Shown here: piece by piece, positions 25,263 to 37,153 of the stretch
Layout: every line of letters starts with the position of its first letter
How positions within the stretch are numbered: the stretch's first letter is position 1
Assembly (NCBI RefSeq): GCF_022965805.1
Contig: NC_133102.1
Location: 2,364,885-2,428,884 of the forward strand
DNA: 64,000 bases
Reading direction: 5' to 3'
Origin: Primulina eburnea
Taxonomy: Eukaryota; Streptophyta; Magnoliopsida; Lamiales; Gesneriaceae
Notes under the pieces: model-generated
Seen by the model: the letters and a program-made list of their open reading frames with translations, nothing else
Told to the model about the DNA's origin: nothing
Database searches by the model: none
Position numbers and translations under genes: made by a program

Positions 25263-25579
25263 TTATTATTATTATTACTTGTGTATAATAATTTGGTGTT
25301 TTCTTATTTGTTTGTGACATGTGTAATGTGGTGATGGCCCTTCCTCGCAATTGCATCCAACAATCTCATATTTTGCTTCGAAATAATAGTTTCATATATT
25401 GATATGGTTATTCTCCTACAATATTTGAATTGAATCATGTAAAAAGTTTAGAATTTGCAAGTATTTGTCTGTTTGTATTGAAAACGTGGCAAGTGTTTAT
25501 ACTAATTTGGAAATGTAGTTGAACATATCAAACAGTGGAGATTTGTCCAAATATGATTCCAGAATTTTACTTTGGGAAA

Positions 25580-25655
25580 AATTTAGTGATCCCTTACAAA
25601 TGGGATTTTAGTAAAACAATTTAGTGATCCCTTACAAAAGGGATTTTAGTAAAAC
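25580..25655. repeat. 38-bp tandem duplication
   Basis: Two adjacent copies of a 38-bp unit (begins AATTTAGTGATCCCTTACAA), differing at one base (AAATGGG against AAAAGGG). Confidence 0.95.
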
Positions 25656-26208
25656 AAGCAATACTAATGACGTGGTTTTTGGGCTACTTTGTAAGAGGTA
25701 TTCCTTTCTAATCAATTTTTTATTTGCGAATTTCTCACAAATACTATTTCAATACGCTTTGACGATACTGAATCTTAAGCAATTTATGTAAACCTTAATA
25801 TGATTTGTTTTTTTTTTTGTGTGTGTGTTGGAGAAGCTATTTAATAGCTCTAGTAGCTCGGTTGATATAATTTTTCTTTCATTCTGATGAATTCTTAATC
25901 GTTATCCTTCGATGTGTACTGACTAAACCTTCGGATTAATGCAATAATCTGTATGCTACGCTGGTCATGTAAAACTGTACTAGACAAACTCTGTGCGACA
26001 AGATCACTCAAGAAAGTGTTGATGATTGAAATCGAACTTATGATCATTGATCAAATAATTACACGTTCCACCAACTCTAACACTCCTAAATGCAAATTAA
26101 TATCATTCTTGCGGCATACCATGGTTTTTCGGCTAAATCATTCGAAAACAAATAAAGCAAAACATTATTTTAGAAATACATAATCTTTATTCTAATGTGT
26201 TCTGATCT

Positions 26209-26263
<55 letters not shown>

Positions 26264-26603
26264 CATTTTTATTTAAAAAATGTGATCATAGAAAAAACAA
26301 TTTAGTATAATAAAAAAATTGCAAACTGTGATTTTTCCAAAATAAATAAATAACTTAAAAATAATATGACAAGATACAATACCATGATCAGAAATCAAAT
26401 TATACTCGGAAAAAAACTCGCAGTTGAGGGAGGAACCATCATATACCAGGAAATGAGCCACCCGACAATGGCTCTTCATAAATCCATATTGTTTCAAGTC
26501 TTTGAATAATTGAAGCCACGGGCCCTTGAAAACCTTAATTTCATGCTACAAGTCAGTAGCTGGAGTAGGATTGGCGGCTTCCGATGATTTGACAGTTTCT
26601 TCT
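25656..26603. other. Spacer and 3' flank of PP4R2 gene
   Basis: No gene recognised. Contains a (TA)n run at about 26212-26258. 26260-26603 is the probable 3' UTR of the reverse-strand PP4R2 gene; 26546-26603 would be coding if the frameshift discussed in findings were absent. Confidence 0.5.
26212..26258. repeat. (TA)n microsatellite
   Basis: Pure alternating TA of about 23 units. Confidence 0.97.
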
Positions 26604-29600
26604 TCATTGCTTTCCACGTCTATTGACTATTGTCATATCTTCATTAACCTCTGCTTCCTCTACCTCCGTCATTATTTCATCTTTGTCTTCTTCAGTGGGT
26701 TCTACTCCATTTTCAGCCGAATTCGTTGGAGCTCCATTTGAACTTTGTTCGGTCGAAGGCAGACAACCATCAGCAGAGATTGTCAACATAGATGCGACCA
26801 ACAAATTCTGTTGAAATAAAAAACAAGAAAACCTGAATTTTTAATAATCTTAGCATCATGGTGAGGTACGTCAGGAGTGAACCAAATTTGGCCATACGAT
26901 ACTGATAATGGACTTTCTTTCTCTCTTGTCAATAGTGGCCAGGAAGCAAATCGTGTAAAGGTAAACCATAAATAGAATCCTATCATGACATAGGGGAGTA
27001 AAAACAATGCCAAGTGGGGTGAAATAAATCCACAAAAAATGTAGGATGTGTTCGGCTAAACAGAAGCTCAGCAAGTACATATGTATATATAAAAGGACTA
27101 CATTTGGTTTCATATAAGATGGGGAAAAAGGAAATGAAGGGTCATTACATTTTGTTTGTGAATTTGCGGGTGTTTGGTTTTGTAGGAAATTACAGGTGGT
27201 CAAAGGTGACATCAGTCATAGGACTTCCACAATTGTTGGTAGCATTTGATTTTTAAACTAGTTAATAGCCATCTATCTTTTAGGGAACACCGAACATGAT
27301 ACATCACAAACAAATGGAATTAAGATTTTCATGAAAAATTTCTGGAAAATATTTATTTCCTCATTTTTCTTTATCCCATAGCTACACAACCAAATGGAAC
27401 CAAGCTCGACTCTGTATTGTCTTCTGTACAAATGAGAATAGGAAAATCAACCTTTCGAACTAGCCACAAGTTCCATGAACATCAAACACCAACTGATCTG
27501 GCTTTTGTGTATAAAGATGAATTAATATGCATCAAGTCTCAGAGCATTTAAACAATAGAAGAGCTGCTTCAGTAGAATGTTTAACCCCACAAGAGATTCA
27601 CATCACTTTTTCGAATTCAATTGGTGTTATTCATTTTTATTGGTGGTTGGTGCCATGGTGATAAAAAAATTAATGAAATACCTTTTCTAAAGCCAATGTG
27701 AGCTTCGTGAGCCTGGAATATATACTTCTTGCAGACAATAGGATCTGTTTAATCAGGATTACAAATATGTTTCAGATGCATACAAACGAGCTAACAATTG
27801 AAAGAAGGTAAAACAATGAGACCGTGATCCAGGTTCAGAAAAATGCTATGATAAGGAAAATAACAGAAGCTTCCAGAAAAATATAAAAAAAACTGGTAAT
27901 GAAGTCATCGACAAGCTCGCCTCACAAAGCCTTTGCAAAGTAAAAGGAGGACCTTCATCAAAGCTTCGAATAGCTGCACAACACAGAATGAAACAATAGG
28001 TAAATTCTTCGCCGATGTTAGTATCCTAAATCAACTCAAGAAAGATCTATTCTTCAAACTGTTTAGCGAGCATCGACTCGGAAAACAACTTTTCAGCTCC
28101 AATTAGAAAATTAAGGATGTCTCATGTTGCCCATCTTGAATCTTGGCTCATGTGAGAGTAGTAGCCCTGGATTTTTTCCTCACCCATAAATATATATATA
28201 CCGCTTACTTCAACATCATGCAACAATAAATAACAAGAAAATTTGGCCTTGCATCCTCAGAAGATTTAGGATGTCTCAAATCGCTGAACTTGAATCTTGG
28301 CTCACATGAGAGTAGTAGTTCCTGATTTTTTCCTCACCCATAAATATACATGTACTGCTTGCTTCAAAATCACGCAACAATAAATAACAAGAAATTTTGG
28401 CCTTCCACACTTTGAGTGAAGATAGAGAAAAAATTAATGAGCCCAAATAGAGAATAAAAGTGCAAACACGGTTGCTTAGAATGGATATACACCAAGTGTT
28501 GTCACTTAATAGAGTACTCAGACCCGTCATCACACCACATTAAATATTATATAATATAAGGTGTGCCACTGGGAAGTACCATCGTCCAACCTTTTCACCA
28601 ACACCTGGAAGGTTTCTCCTAATGAGGTAAACTGTTGGTCCATAGTCATCTTTGCCTCTGGATATTCTGTAAGGATCTTTAAAAAAAAAGAACTGTCAAT
28701 ATTTAACCAATAAATATTTTGCTCACAGATAAATCTTATTAAACCAGCAGGAAGGACAAAATCTGTATTTGACCCCACTTGTGGATATTGAAGGTCAGAT
28801 ATAACAAGTTAAACACAACATTGTAGTAGTACACTGTTGACAACTTGTTATATTTCCCAGTACCTGTTTAAGAAAGTAAGATAGAATATTCTTTAACTTT
28901 TTCCAATCTTGCCTGAGATGAAACAATAGATTGACAATCAATCCATAATAAATTCAAATATTTGGAACAAATTCATATAAAGCAATACAACTAACATGCA
29001 TATAACTTGCGAGGTAGATCAGACTCCTGGTTGTTTTATAGCCAGCAATTATAGAAATGCTCAGGGTTCATAGTTGTTTATACTTTCTAAATATTTTTTT
29101 ATTAAATATTCACTTAATTTTAGAGTTCTATAGTTACTAAGGACTTATTAAAATTGATGCTATAATTCTTTAATATCTTATCCCACTGGAAATACTCAAA
29201 TGCTAGAGATAATAATGAATATATGCACTGATGACTAATAATCAATCAAAATTTGTGACAACAGCACATGATAATTTCAATATACCACAAAAACATTCTA
29301 ATAATTATAGAAAATTTAATACACACCATATTATAAAGATTTACTTCCAAATTATATTTTATTATTTTTCTAGTTTTCAATTATTCACCAAAAATCCAAA
29401 ATTGTTTTAAATGCGAAAAAGTCCATGCAGTATCCTAAAAAAGAACAAAACGCCCTTGCCACATTCAATGAGGTCATGATATACTTGCTGACCCTGTCGA
29501 ATATAGTATCCCTGTTTTTATTTTTTAATTTATTTTTCAGGTACTCCTATACCAATAATACTGGTTCCATGTATCTGCATTCATATCCGTATCTGAGAAG

Positions 29601-30233
29601 TATCCAATATGATTTATAATCATTTTTTGGAGTATCCTTGGATCATAGGATAGAACACTACTACTACTACTACTATTTAGCATGGGCATATAAAACAGCT
29701 CGTCAAGTAAAACTATGAATATCATGACGCAGATATTATCATGATACACATTACTCCTCAATATGATTCCTAAACAACCAGAGGTGAAAATTAATAGAGA
29801 AAATATTTCATTGCGTTTTTCAGCAGTAATAAAACTGAAAATAAGTGTAGGATCCCCTATCTAGATTAAGATTTATTAATAGTACAAAACTGCAAACAAA
29901 TAGATTAAGAGTTTAAGACATGGAATGCAAATAGGAAGGAATACTTAGAGAACAGAAAAGCATACCAAAATCTCCCAGTGGATGCACTTGTTCCTAATGT
30001 ACATCTTACTTCTTCCACCGAAAATTGATGGGATTCTATGCCTCTGCTATCACATCACAAATAATTAAATACAAGAATACATAAATACTTAAAAAAGCAT
30101 AACTTCGATAGGGAAACTGAAACTTTTACAGGTGATTCGACAAGTCGGAGACAGAATGGTCGTATTTCTGTTCGGCATCGTGATTGGCTGAAACAACCAA
30201 GTTCTCTGGGTTCTCATTTGCTGCCACCTCCAT
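26604..30233 (-). CDS. Protein phosphatase 4 regulatory subunit 2-like (PP4R2)
   Basis: Seven exons on the reverse strand, listed 5' to 3': 30233-30130, 30043-29966, 28912-28864, 28676-28580, 27973-27921, 27744-27682, 26807-26604; 648 nt, 215 residues. Family marks: STGRFWQDWKKLKNILSYFL, ILTEYPEAKMT, SLGETFQVLVKRLDD, EGPPFTLQRLCE, ILLSARSIY, LALEKNLLVASMLT, then an acidic tail (EDKDEIMTEVEEAEVNEDMT). In yeast and animals R2 links the PP4 catalytic subunit to R3 and substrates (DNA damage response, splicing); in plants it is the R2-like partner of PP4. The intron between RLCE and ILLS has a GC donor (GAG/GCGAGC at 27920-27919), a GC-AG intron. A near-perfect 7-bp tandem duplication near 26620 shifts the frame and ends the protein early (VNRRGKQ-stop). 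A leader intron (donor near 30575, acceptor near 30252) is likely. Confidence 0.88.
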
Positions 30234-30249
30234 TTACAACACCTCTATC

Positions 30250-30660
30250 TGCACAATGCATTCATTTGGTCATAAATAAATAAAGTGTAAATTTCAGTAG
30301 GCATTGGTAGGAAATTAGTCACACGAGGGAGTGATGTAAAAAGAGGAAAAATAGAGAACGAAATTTCACTCCTCTTGGATCTGATAGAATTCTCTATCTC
30401 TTTTGTACGTCATCTTCTTTCCCCAAGTTCTGGAGCTTGGGTCACTCGAAGCAGCTATGGTATCATTTACAGATCCCGATTCAATCGAAATTCATAATCA
30501 AAATAGACATTAAAAACGCTGGAATAACAGGCAAGAAATCAATCAACAAATCCAAATTGAAAACAGAAAACTCACCGAAGAGAAGAAGATTTCAGGGAAT
30601 TAAACTTCGAATCCAACGGTAAGTGAGAGAGAACGAGGGACTCTTCGTAAACAACGTGAG
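30250..30660 (-). promoter_or_regulatory. 5' UTR and leader intron of PP4R2 gene
   Basis: On the reverse strand, a UTR exon ends CTCTTCGGTGAGTTTTC (donor near 30575) and an acceptor GTGCAG lies near 30252, about 18 bases before the ATG. The probable transcription start is near 30650. Inferred from motifs only. Confidence 0.45.
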
Positions 30661-30954
30661 GGGAGTGCGTGTGGTATATATATATAACTATAAATTACGA
30701 TTAAAATTTATTTTATAAAATAGTTATCCAAATATCTTATTAATTATTTTTTAACTATAATTTTTTTAACAGAACATTTGCCGCCTAAACATAAATTTAT
30801 TCTTCTAAAAACTTTTATAATTTTTTTAATATAAATAACACTTTATTAAAATATTTTATAAATATTTATTCAAATAGAGCCTAAGACATATTTATATGTA
30901 TGCTTAATTAAATATATTAATAATACAAAAACTAGTCTTGTTATCATAAAATTA

Positions 30955-31134
30955 ATTGACAAAACTTGTGTGAGACGGTCTCACAGGTCGTATTTTGTGA
31001 GACAGATTTCTTATTTGGGTTATCAATGAAAAAATATATTACTTTTTATACTAAGAGTATTATTTTTTATTGTGAATATTGAAGGATCGTTCCGTCTCAC
31101 AGATAAAGATTCGTGAGACCGTCTCCAATAGAAC
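30955..31134 (+). mobile_element. GTGAGAC-family MITE, near complete
   Basis: Begins AAAACTTGTGTGAGACGGTC, contains TTTGTGAGACAGATTTCTTA and TATTTTTTATTGTGAATATT, and ends with GATTCGTGAGACCGTCTC. Forward orientation as defined by TTATTTGGGTYATCCATGAA. No ORF. Confidence 0.9.
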
Positions 31135-31734
31135 TACACAAATTAATTATATCACGTTTCGACAATCTAGCAAACTGAAATTTTTATGATACAAACATTA
31201 ATAAATAAAAGCATAAATTTTTGAGTATAAACAAATGTCAAAAAGGATTTAATGTTAAAAGATTTATGCAAATATATAGTTGTATGTGACAAAATATAGA
31301 AAATTGTGATTATAGAATAATAATGAGACTATTTTCAACCTGGTGCAATCGCCATCAGTTTGTATCTCCAGCAGCTCTTTTTGGGGAGTTGGTGAAAATC
31401 CTCATCAAACATTATTGGGTTCCTCTAGCCACAAAATTTGGTATTATGTCTACAAAATGTGGTACATTTAATGTGAAAATGATGTACTAAAAAAGTCACC
31501 ATATACTGAACACAAAAAAAAAAATCGACTGCTGGAAACTTTCCAGCAAGGCCAATTTCTCTTTTTTTTTTTTCCTTTTTTTATCAATCTTAATAATTTA
31601 ATAAATAACTGAAATATAATATAATTTTTGAACAATGTTATAATGTAATATAATTATTTAATTACTCTAAGTATAGCCATTTATATTTCTGATATGAAAT
31701 AGTTTTCTATATAAAAAATAATAATTATAATATT
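31135..31734. other. AT-rich spacer, no feature seen
   Basis: Poly-A and poly-T tracts near 31510 and 31565; no coding exon or repeat boundary recognised. Confidence 0.5.
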
Positions 31735-32271
31735 TGGAACAAGAATGAGCGAAAGTTGCTAAGTTCACATGGTTTCACTCAAAATCAGCTCACTCTCTGG
31801 AAATATCCTTCCATGGTGAAGATAACAGAGCTTACTGGTCATACATTTAGGGTTCCCTTCATGGCACATGTAATAACCGATTCGATTAAGAGAAGGTCTC
31901 TTGTGAGACGATCTCACATATCTTTATTTGTGAAACGGATCAACCCTACCGATATTCACAATAAAAAGTAATACCTTTAGCATAAAAAGTAATATTTTTT
32001 TATGGATGACCCAAATAAGATATATGTCTCATAAAATACGACTCATGATACTATCTCATACAAGTTTTTACCTTCGATTAATGTATCTTGAATACTTAAT
32101 TTCTCAATTAATTCACACTCACAATTATGATTGCACAGTGGCACCTGCAGCAGGTGATTAAACTCTTAGATTTTGGAATGTTTTTGGGACACCCGAAGTG
32201 TCGAGCAGCAAGCCTGCACCGAATTGAAGGCAAATGTGGAGCCATTTGCACACTTGAATCGCATTAGATGA
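31735..32271 (+). pseudogene. CDC20/FIZZY pseudogene fragment interrupted by a MITE
   Basis: 31735-31866 encodes [19 protein letters not shown] then LWKYPSM and [11 protein letters not shown], the late WD40 repeats of plant CDC20 (APC/C activator). After an inserted MITE (about 31890-32075), 32137-32271 resumes with APAAGD, an in-frame TAA where Glu is expected, then TLRFWNVFGTPEVSSSKPAP, another stop, a frameshift, and PFAHLNRIR with the native TGA at 32269-32271. The left part joins directly to AT-rich DNA; the blade sequence between GHTFRV and AAGD is mostly lost. It is clearly dead: two stops, at least one frameshift, a transposon insertion and most of the gene missing. Whether it was a retrocopy cannot be told from this much. 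Confidence 0.9.
31890..32075 (-). mobile_element. GTGAGAC-family MITE inserted in the CDC20 pseudogene
   Basis: Reverse orientation copy: CTTGTGAGACGATCTCAC, CCTACCGATATTCACAATAA, TTTATGGATGACCCAAATAA, ending ATCTCATACAAGTTTTTACC. It lies between two stretches of CDC20 homology, so it inserted after the pseudogene arrived. Confidence 0.9.
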
Positions 32272-32787
32272 TTCAATTGTATTAATTGGCTTGACTGCCA
32301 CCGCTGTAATTGAACTGATTTACTCTTTTTTTAAAACGTATATTTTGTAGGCATGGCAAAGTCACTCTTCGTGACAATTATTACAGAGATGAACTTGTAT
32401 ATTAAGTTAGTTATTTTAAGTAGGAAAATCCCATAATAATGCAATTAAGATAAGGATATTTGACTTGCAAAAAAATATGTATTACCTTTATAACAAACAC
32501 ATTTGAGTCCCATTCTCACCCATTTCTTGGGTGTTCGGTTGGAGGTTGAAAATGCTGGCATTAATTATATATCATATTTTCTTAGCAAATATTTTAGGAA
32601 TATTCTTCCTGCCTGTCGGCATATACTCTGTATTATATTATAATATAATAAATATTTCACAAAACCCCAGTGGATCACAAAAAAAGTCAAAACATTTCCA
32701 TTGCCATCTTCACTTATTGCCGTTCCACCGGGTGGTACCTCCATAATGGGGAAACGTATAGTCGTATAACATAGTAAAATATAGAGG

Positions 32788-33156
32788 GCAAAAACTTACG
32801 TGAGACGATCTCACGAGTCGTATTTGTGCTCTTATTTAGGTTATCCATGAAAAAATATTATTTTTATGATAAGAGTATTACTTTTTATTGTGAATATGAG
32901 TAGGATTAACCCGTCTCACATATTAGTATCGTGAGACGGTCTCACATGAGAACCACTCAATTTAAAGTAAGTCTTTTGTGAGACGATCTCACGAATCTTT
33001 ATCTATGAGATGGATCAACATTATCGATATTCACAATAAAAGTAATACTCTTAGCATAAAAAGTAATATTTTTACATAGATGATCCAAATAAGAGATCTG
33101 TCTCACAAAATACGACCTGTGAGATCATCTCACATAAATTTTTATCTAAAATTTAT
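32788..33156. mobile_element. Two GTGAGAC-family MITEs in inverted orientation (hairpin pair)
   Basis: Copy one, 32788-32959, is forward (CGTGAGACGATCTCACGAGT ... TATTGTGAATATGAGTAGGA). Copy two, about 32969-33156, is reverse (CTTTTGTGAGACGATCTCAC ... GATCATCTCACATAAATTTT). The tails are about 10 bp apart, so the pair can fold into a hairpin with arms of about 170 bp. Confidence 0.9.
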
Positions 33157-33593
33157 ATACATCTTGTCCCACATCCCACCTAAAATTCAATATTATATAT
33201 TATCTTTGGCAATTATATTACATTACTGGAGAAATTATTTAATGACAAGATAATTTTTTTTTTGAGAATCATTCATTAATCATCGAGATTGATTGAAGGG
33301 ATATTATCAAGATAATGATAAGTCGATGTCCACCTATCTACAGAAACCCGTTAACGGACTCCGTTAAGAATGACGGTTACAGTACGAATATCCGACGGCG
33401 CTCGGTCTTTCCGTAGTACGGGGTAGGTGTGAGTTGGGGGGACGAAAAGATATGGGGATGGGCACATGACAAAAAAACACCCACTCTTCTTCTTACTGTT
33501 ATTATCACTATACCAGTCAAATCCTCTTCCCTGTCTCCCTAATCTATCTCTCAAATTCACCATTTCTCCCAGAGAAAAATTGTGTTTGATTTT
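33157..33593. other. Promoter and 5' UTR region of LEA gene
   Basis: Spacer becoming CT-rich from about 33480 (TCTTCTTCTTACTG, CCCTGTCTCCC), typical of a plant 5' UTR. No separate gene seen. Confidence 0.5.
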
Positions 33594-35294
33594 ATGGCTG
33601 CTAATTTTCAGAGTCGAGGATTGGCGAGCTTCAGTAAGCAACTTGTCAGCCGGGTCCGTTCCCGCGATTCTACCGTAATCAGGTCAGTCTGTGTTGTTTT
33701 TTTAGCTTCTTATTCTGTATGTAGTTGCTGTGTTGTTAGTTCAATAGCTGATTTTGTAGAGACTTTGTTGTTTCATGTGAATGTTGGTTACATTTGGAGA
33801 TTGGATGTGTGGCTGACCGGATTTTCACTTTTTTGTTTGGTTTCGCGGGGATCGGAGTTTTTTTGTGTGGTTATTTGGAGTTTATTTCGATTTTTTATCT
33901 GGTTTTCGAGATTGAATGCCTGAGATTGTCCCGGTTTCAAGGATCTGTACGGCCGTCGACCGTCACTTGATGTTGCTCTCAACTTAGCCTTATCTGCTCG
34001 CTGATTCCTGTGTACTTGTGTTGAGATTGGTGCTGGAAATATATTTAATTTCAGTCGGTGATGGAATTTGCATGTGCTACCAGTTCTTCTGATGTTCATT
34101 TCACTTATTTTGACTTTTAACCCAGAATTTACGGTTTTGCTGACGGAGATTCTCTACGGTATCGATACATTAACAACCTATCAGATTATAGTAATTGGTA
34201 TGACAATAGATTGGTGGTCTTCTCTGTTTGCTCAACTGCCCCACCCATCATCTTTGTGCTCTTATGGGGAATATTTTTATTTTATTTGATTAAATTTTAA
34301 TATATTTTCAAGAAATTGTAACTGCTTGACATCAGTAAAAATATAAATGGATTTAAATAAGATGCTTACTGGCTAATCAGTTAGAGAGGTTATATCGTTG
34401 CACTGTTTCGACAAAATGTTGATTAGGTATCTATCAGGGATAGGATGAAAATATAAAAAGATGGGCACATTGTGTATTAGCCGAGACATGTGGAGGTGTC
34501 GACCTCTCCACATTATTTATGCGGGGCTGATTATCGGTGCCTTTATTATGAATTATGATTCGTCTAATTCACGAGAGGTGACAAAATATGACCCTTCGGA
34601 TATTTGACAAACATGTTTGGTAAGTTAGTGAACCAAAATGGCTTTTGTATTTCTCATGTTTGGCTTGAGTATTTTGATAAAGTTTGGTTGTTTGGCAGTC
34701 TGTTTTTGGGTTGAGAGCTGATTTGGTCCCACTCTTAAACATCTCCCATATTCGTGTCATAACCAGACCACCTACCTTTCATATGCACGTCTGCTACTCA
34801 ACCACTTGCCTTTTTCAATCTCACACACGCAGAGTATGCTTTATATGGTGGAAAGTAAGTGATGCCTGTTGCATAGTTTCGTACCTTTTTATTAGTACCC
34901 TGTACTGTATTAGGAAACGAACTAAATCCAGCTTTATCCTGTTCAACTCTATCATATTAACTTCAGTTCTCACTTCCTCCAGCGTCTTTTAAGTTTGGCA
35001 GTATATACTGAATTGATCTAATGATAATCTAGGAGAGGTGTGCACGTTTCAACCTACGACAAGAACCCAGACGAGGATCATTCTCACTCTGCTGTGGTTC
35101 CAGACAACGTGATCCCATCTCAAACTCAACAATATTGGGCTCCTCACCCAAAGACCGGGGTATTCGGCCCTGCAAAAGAAGGACCAGCCTTGGCAGATGA
35201 GGATGGTGGTTCGAATGGCGGCACGGATTCAGTACTAGAGCAAAAGGCCTTCTTCCGTCCTCTGGAGGACTTGGACAAGCCACACCACCCTTGA
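33594..35294 (+). CDS. Small LEA protein, At5g17165-like
   Basis: Two exons: 33594-33682 and 35033-35294, one intron of 1350 nt; 116 residues. The N-terminus (MAANFQSRGLASFSKQLVSRVR) is Arg/Ser-rich without acids and amphipathic, compatible with a mitochondrial targeting peptide. The mature part includes GVHVSTYDKNPDE, YWAPHPKTGVFGPA and a C-terminal block QKAFFRPLEDLDKPHH. These match the late embryogenesis abundant proteins annotated after At5g17165, related to the SAG21/LEA5 style organelle-targeted group. Likely role is stress protection; not demonstrated for this branch. The splice codon AG/G gives Arg. A long first intron is usual in this family as far as I recall. Confidence 0.85.
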
Positions 35295-36474
35295 CTCGAT
35301 GAAAGAAGTATCGTTCCACCCAAGCGTAATAAGTATTTGAACATGTGTTAAGTTTTTGCCGTACTACTCTCTCGATATGTACAAAGATTTTAGTAGCATA
35401 ATAACAACTGCGTTTCAATATTTTGAGTGTGTAATACGGGTGGATATGGAGTTGGTTTTTGTTATCTGTGGATGAAAATGAGTTCACAATGGGCTTAAAA
35501 ATGGTTCTTTCTCCCCATCCCCATGAGATTTTTTTTTTTTTTTTTTGAAGCTCCCCATGAGCTATTATTAAATATTAATAAAAACAACTCGGACTTTACT
35601 TCCTATGTGATTAAATTGTCACAATTTCTCAATAAGATGCCTGCATCGAAATAGAAATAGATAAGATGCAACGTACGATATTTTTACATTATTTGTCTTT
35701 ATTAAATTGAGATGAAATTGTCTGTATTGTCCAATCGGATAGCGGCGAAGACAAGGTTCTGGAAGGGAACATGTCGGTACCCATAACTTTTTATAAAATT
35801 GTTTCACATAGTAGGGGATTACTTTTATATGAATTTGTGCTTGTAATAATAATTACAAGTAAACAAAGAAAGAAACAATAACGCAACAAACTTACAATAA
35901 GCTGCTGGGTTCTATTCCATCCGTAATGATGAGAGAAGAAATACAGGCAAGCACCAACCAAAGAAGAACCGATGCATCAGAAGCAATGCATCATAAATGA
36001 ATTCAAGATTTGAATCACGTAAGCATTTTTAGATAAATTCCACTCTTTATCTGGTCAATTAGATGAGCTAGATTTTGTATTTATGCTCAAGAGTGGATCA
36101 TTATGATGACGACGTTATACCAAATCGCGTGAAAATTAAACCTTTGACTAACAAATACCCATTTTCCTTCATCAGTCTCAATCATACAAATATAATGAAT
36201 CCACCTCAAGTGCCAAAGGCTAGTAATAAAAGCTCTAACTCATTTAAGTTGTGAGTAGGTCACCTTGTCGAATACCTCTCTTTCTGATAAAGTATCCATG
36301 GTAAGAACTATTAAATACTATAGAGTACGACGTAGAAGATACACATTCTATTACCCAGCCAATGAATTTCGGTGGAAAATTTATAAGAATAAGAACTTCT
36401 CGCAAGAACTCTCAGTCCACTATGTCATAAGTTTTTTTTTTTTATGTCAACTTTCAATATGCATCTAGGGGATC
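35295..36474. other. 3' UTR of LEA gene and spacer
   Basis: About 35295-35500 is probable 3' UTR. A poly-T run lies at 35529-35547. The rest shows no convincing gene; 36260-36474 may be 5' remains of the LINE fragment but has lost its frame. Confidence 0.45.
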
Positions 36475-36695
36475 TTGAGGTTTTGTACTCGATCTCTACG
36501 ATGTATGTCTCGTTCGTCTGAATTTGGTTTCCACCCAAAGTGTAGTAATCTTCATATCACCCACCTTGTTTATGCGAATGATTTGCTGTTATTATCGCGT
36601 GGTGATGTTCGTAGTGTCTCTTGGCTTTTGAGTTGTTTGAATGATTTTGAAGATATGGCCGGACATGTTCTTGAACAAAATTATACGCATTATTA
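36475..36695 (+). pseudogene. LINE-type reverse transcriptase fragment
   Basis: The frame reads RSSEFGFHPKCSNLHITHLV then YANDLLLLSRGDVRSV, SWLLSCLNDFEDMAGH. This matches the palm motif C region of plant non-LTR retrotransposon RTs, where the consensus is FADDLLLF; here the first catalytic Asp of the DD pair has become Asn (YAND). Flanks lack the rest of the ORF, so it is a dead, truncated copy. Confidence 0.85.
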
Positions 36696-36754
36696 AAGCT
36701 AAATGTGTGAAACAAAATTTTGGAATTGAGAAAAAATACTTCACATCTCATCTA

Positions 36755-36905
36755 CATATGTGAAATTTGTCGAACTGGTATGTAGATGTAATAAAAAATA
36801 ATATTTTTCACATAAAAATAATATTTTTATTGGTTAACTTGGATTGGTGATCTGTATCATAAAATTTACTAATAAGATGGTCTCACAATTTTTTTGTGAA
36901 AATTA
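36755..36905 (-). mobile_element. Degenerate GTGAGAC-family MITE
   Basis: Weak resemblance only: ATAAAAATAATATTTTTA, a remnant of the WGGGTCATCC core, and GATGGTCTCACAATTTTTTT at the end. Boundaries approximate. Confidence 0.45.
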
Positions 36906-37153
36906 AATATTTATTCATCAATCGCAGAATTATTAGAGCCTGAAATAAAGCATTCGAGGTTAACAGACGAGATAACTGTGTACAGCAATTATTTTTATTT
37001 TCATTTCTATTTTACTGAATTATTTTTTTTAGAGAAAAAATAGAAAGTAATAAATTAACATCGTTTTATGACTTTATTTATATGCTAAAGTAAAATGTTA
37101 CGTGTTAAAAAGATATACGTATGTCTCTCAGCTCAGAATGGATCATATAAATG

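Noticed and set aside
28276..28533. Reverse ORF next to a PP4R2 exon
   Set aside because: It lies within an intron; the repeated CTCACATGAGAGTAGTAG segments (28147, 28301) are a local duplication, not coding.
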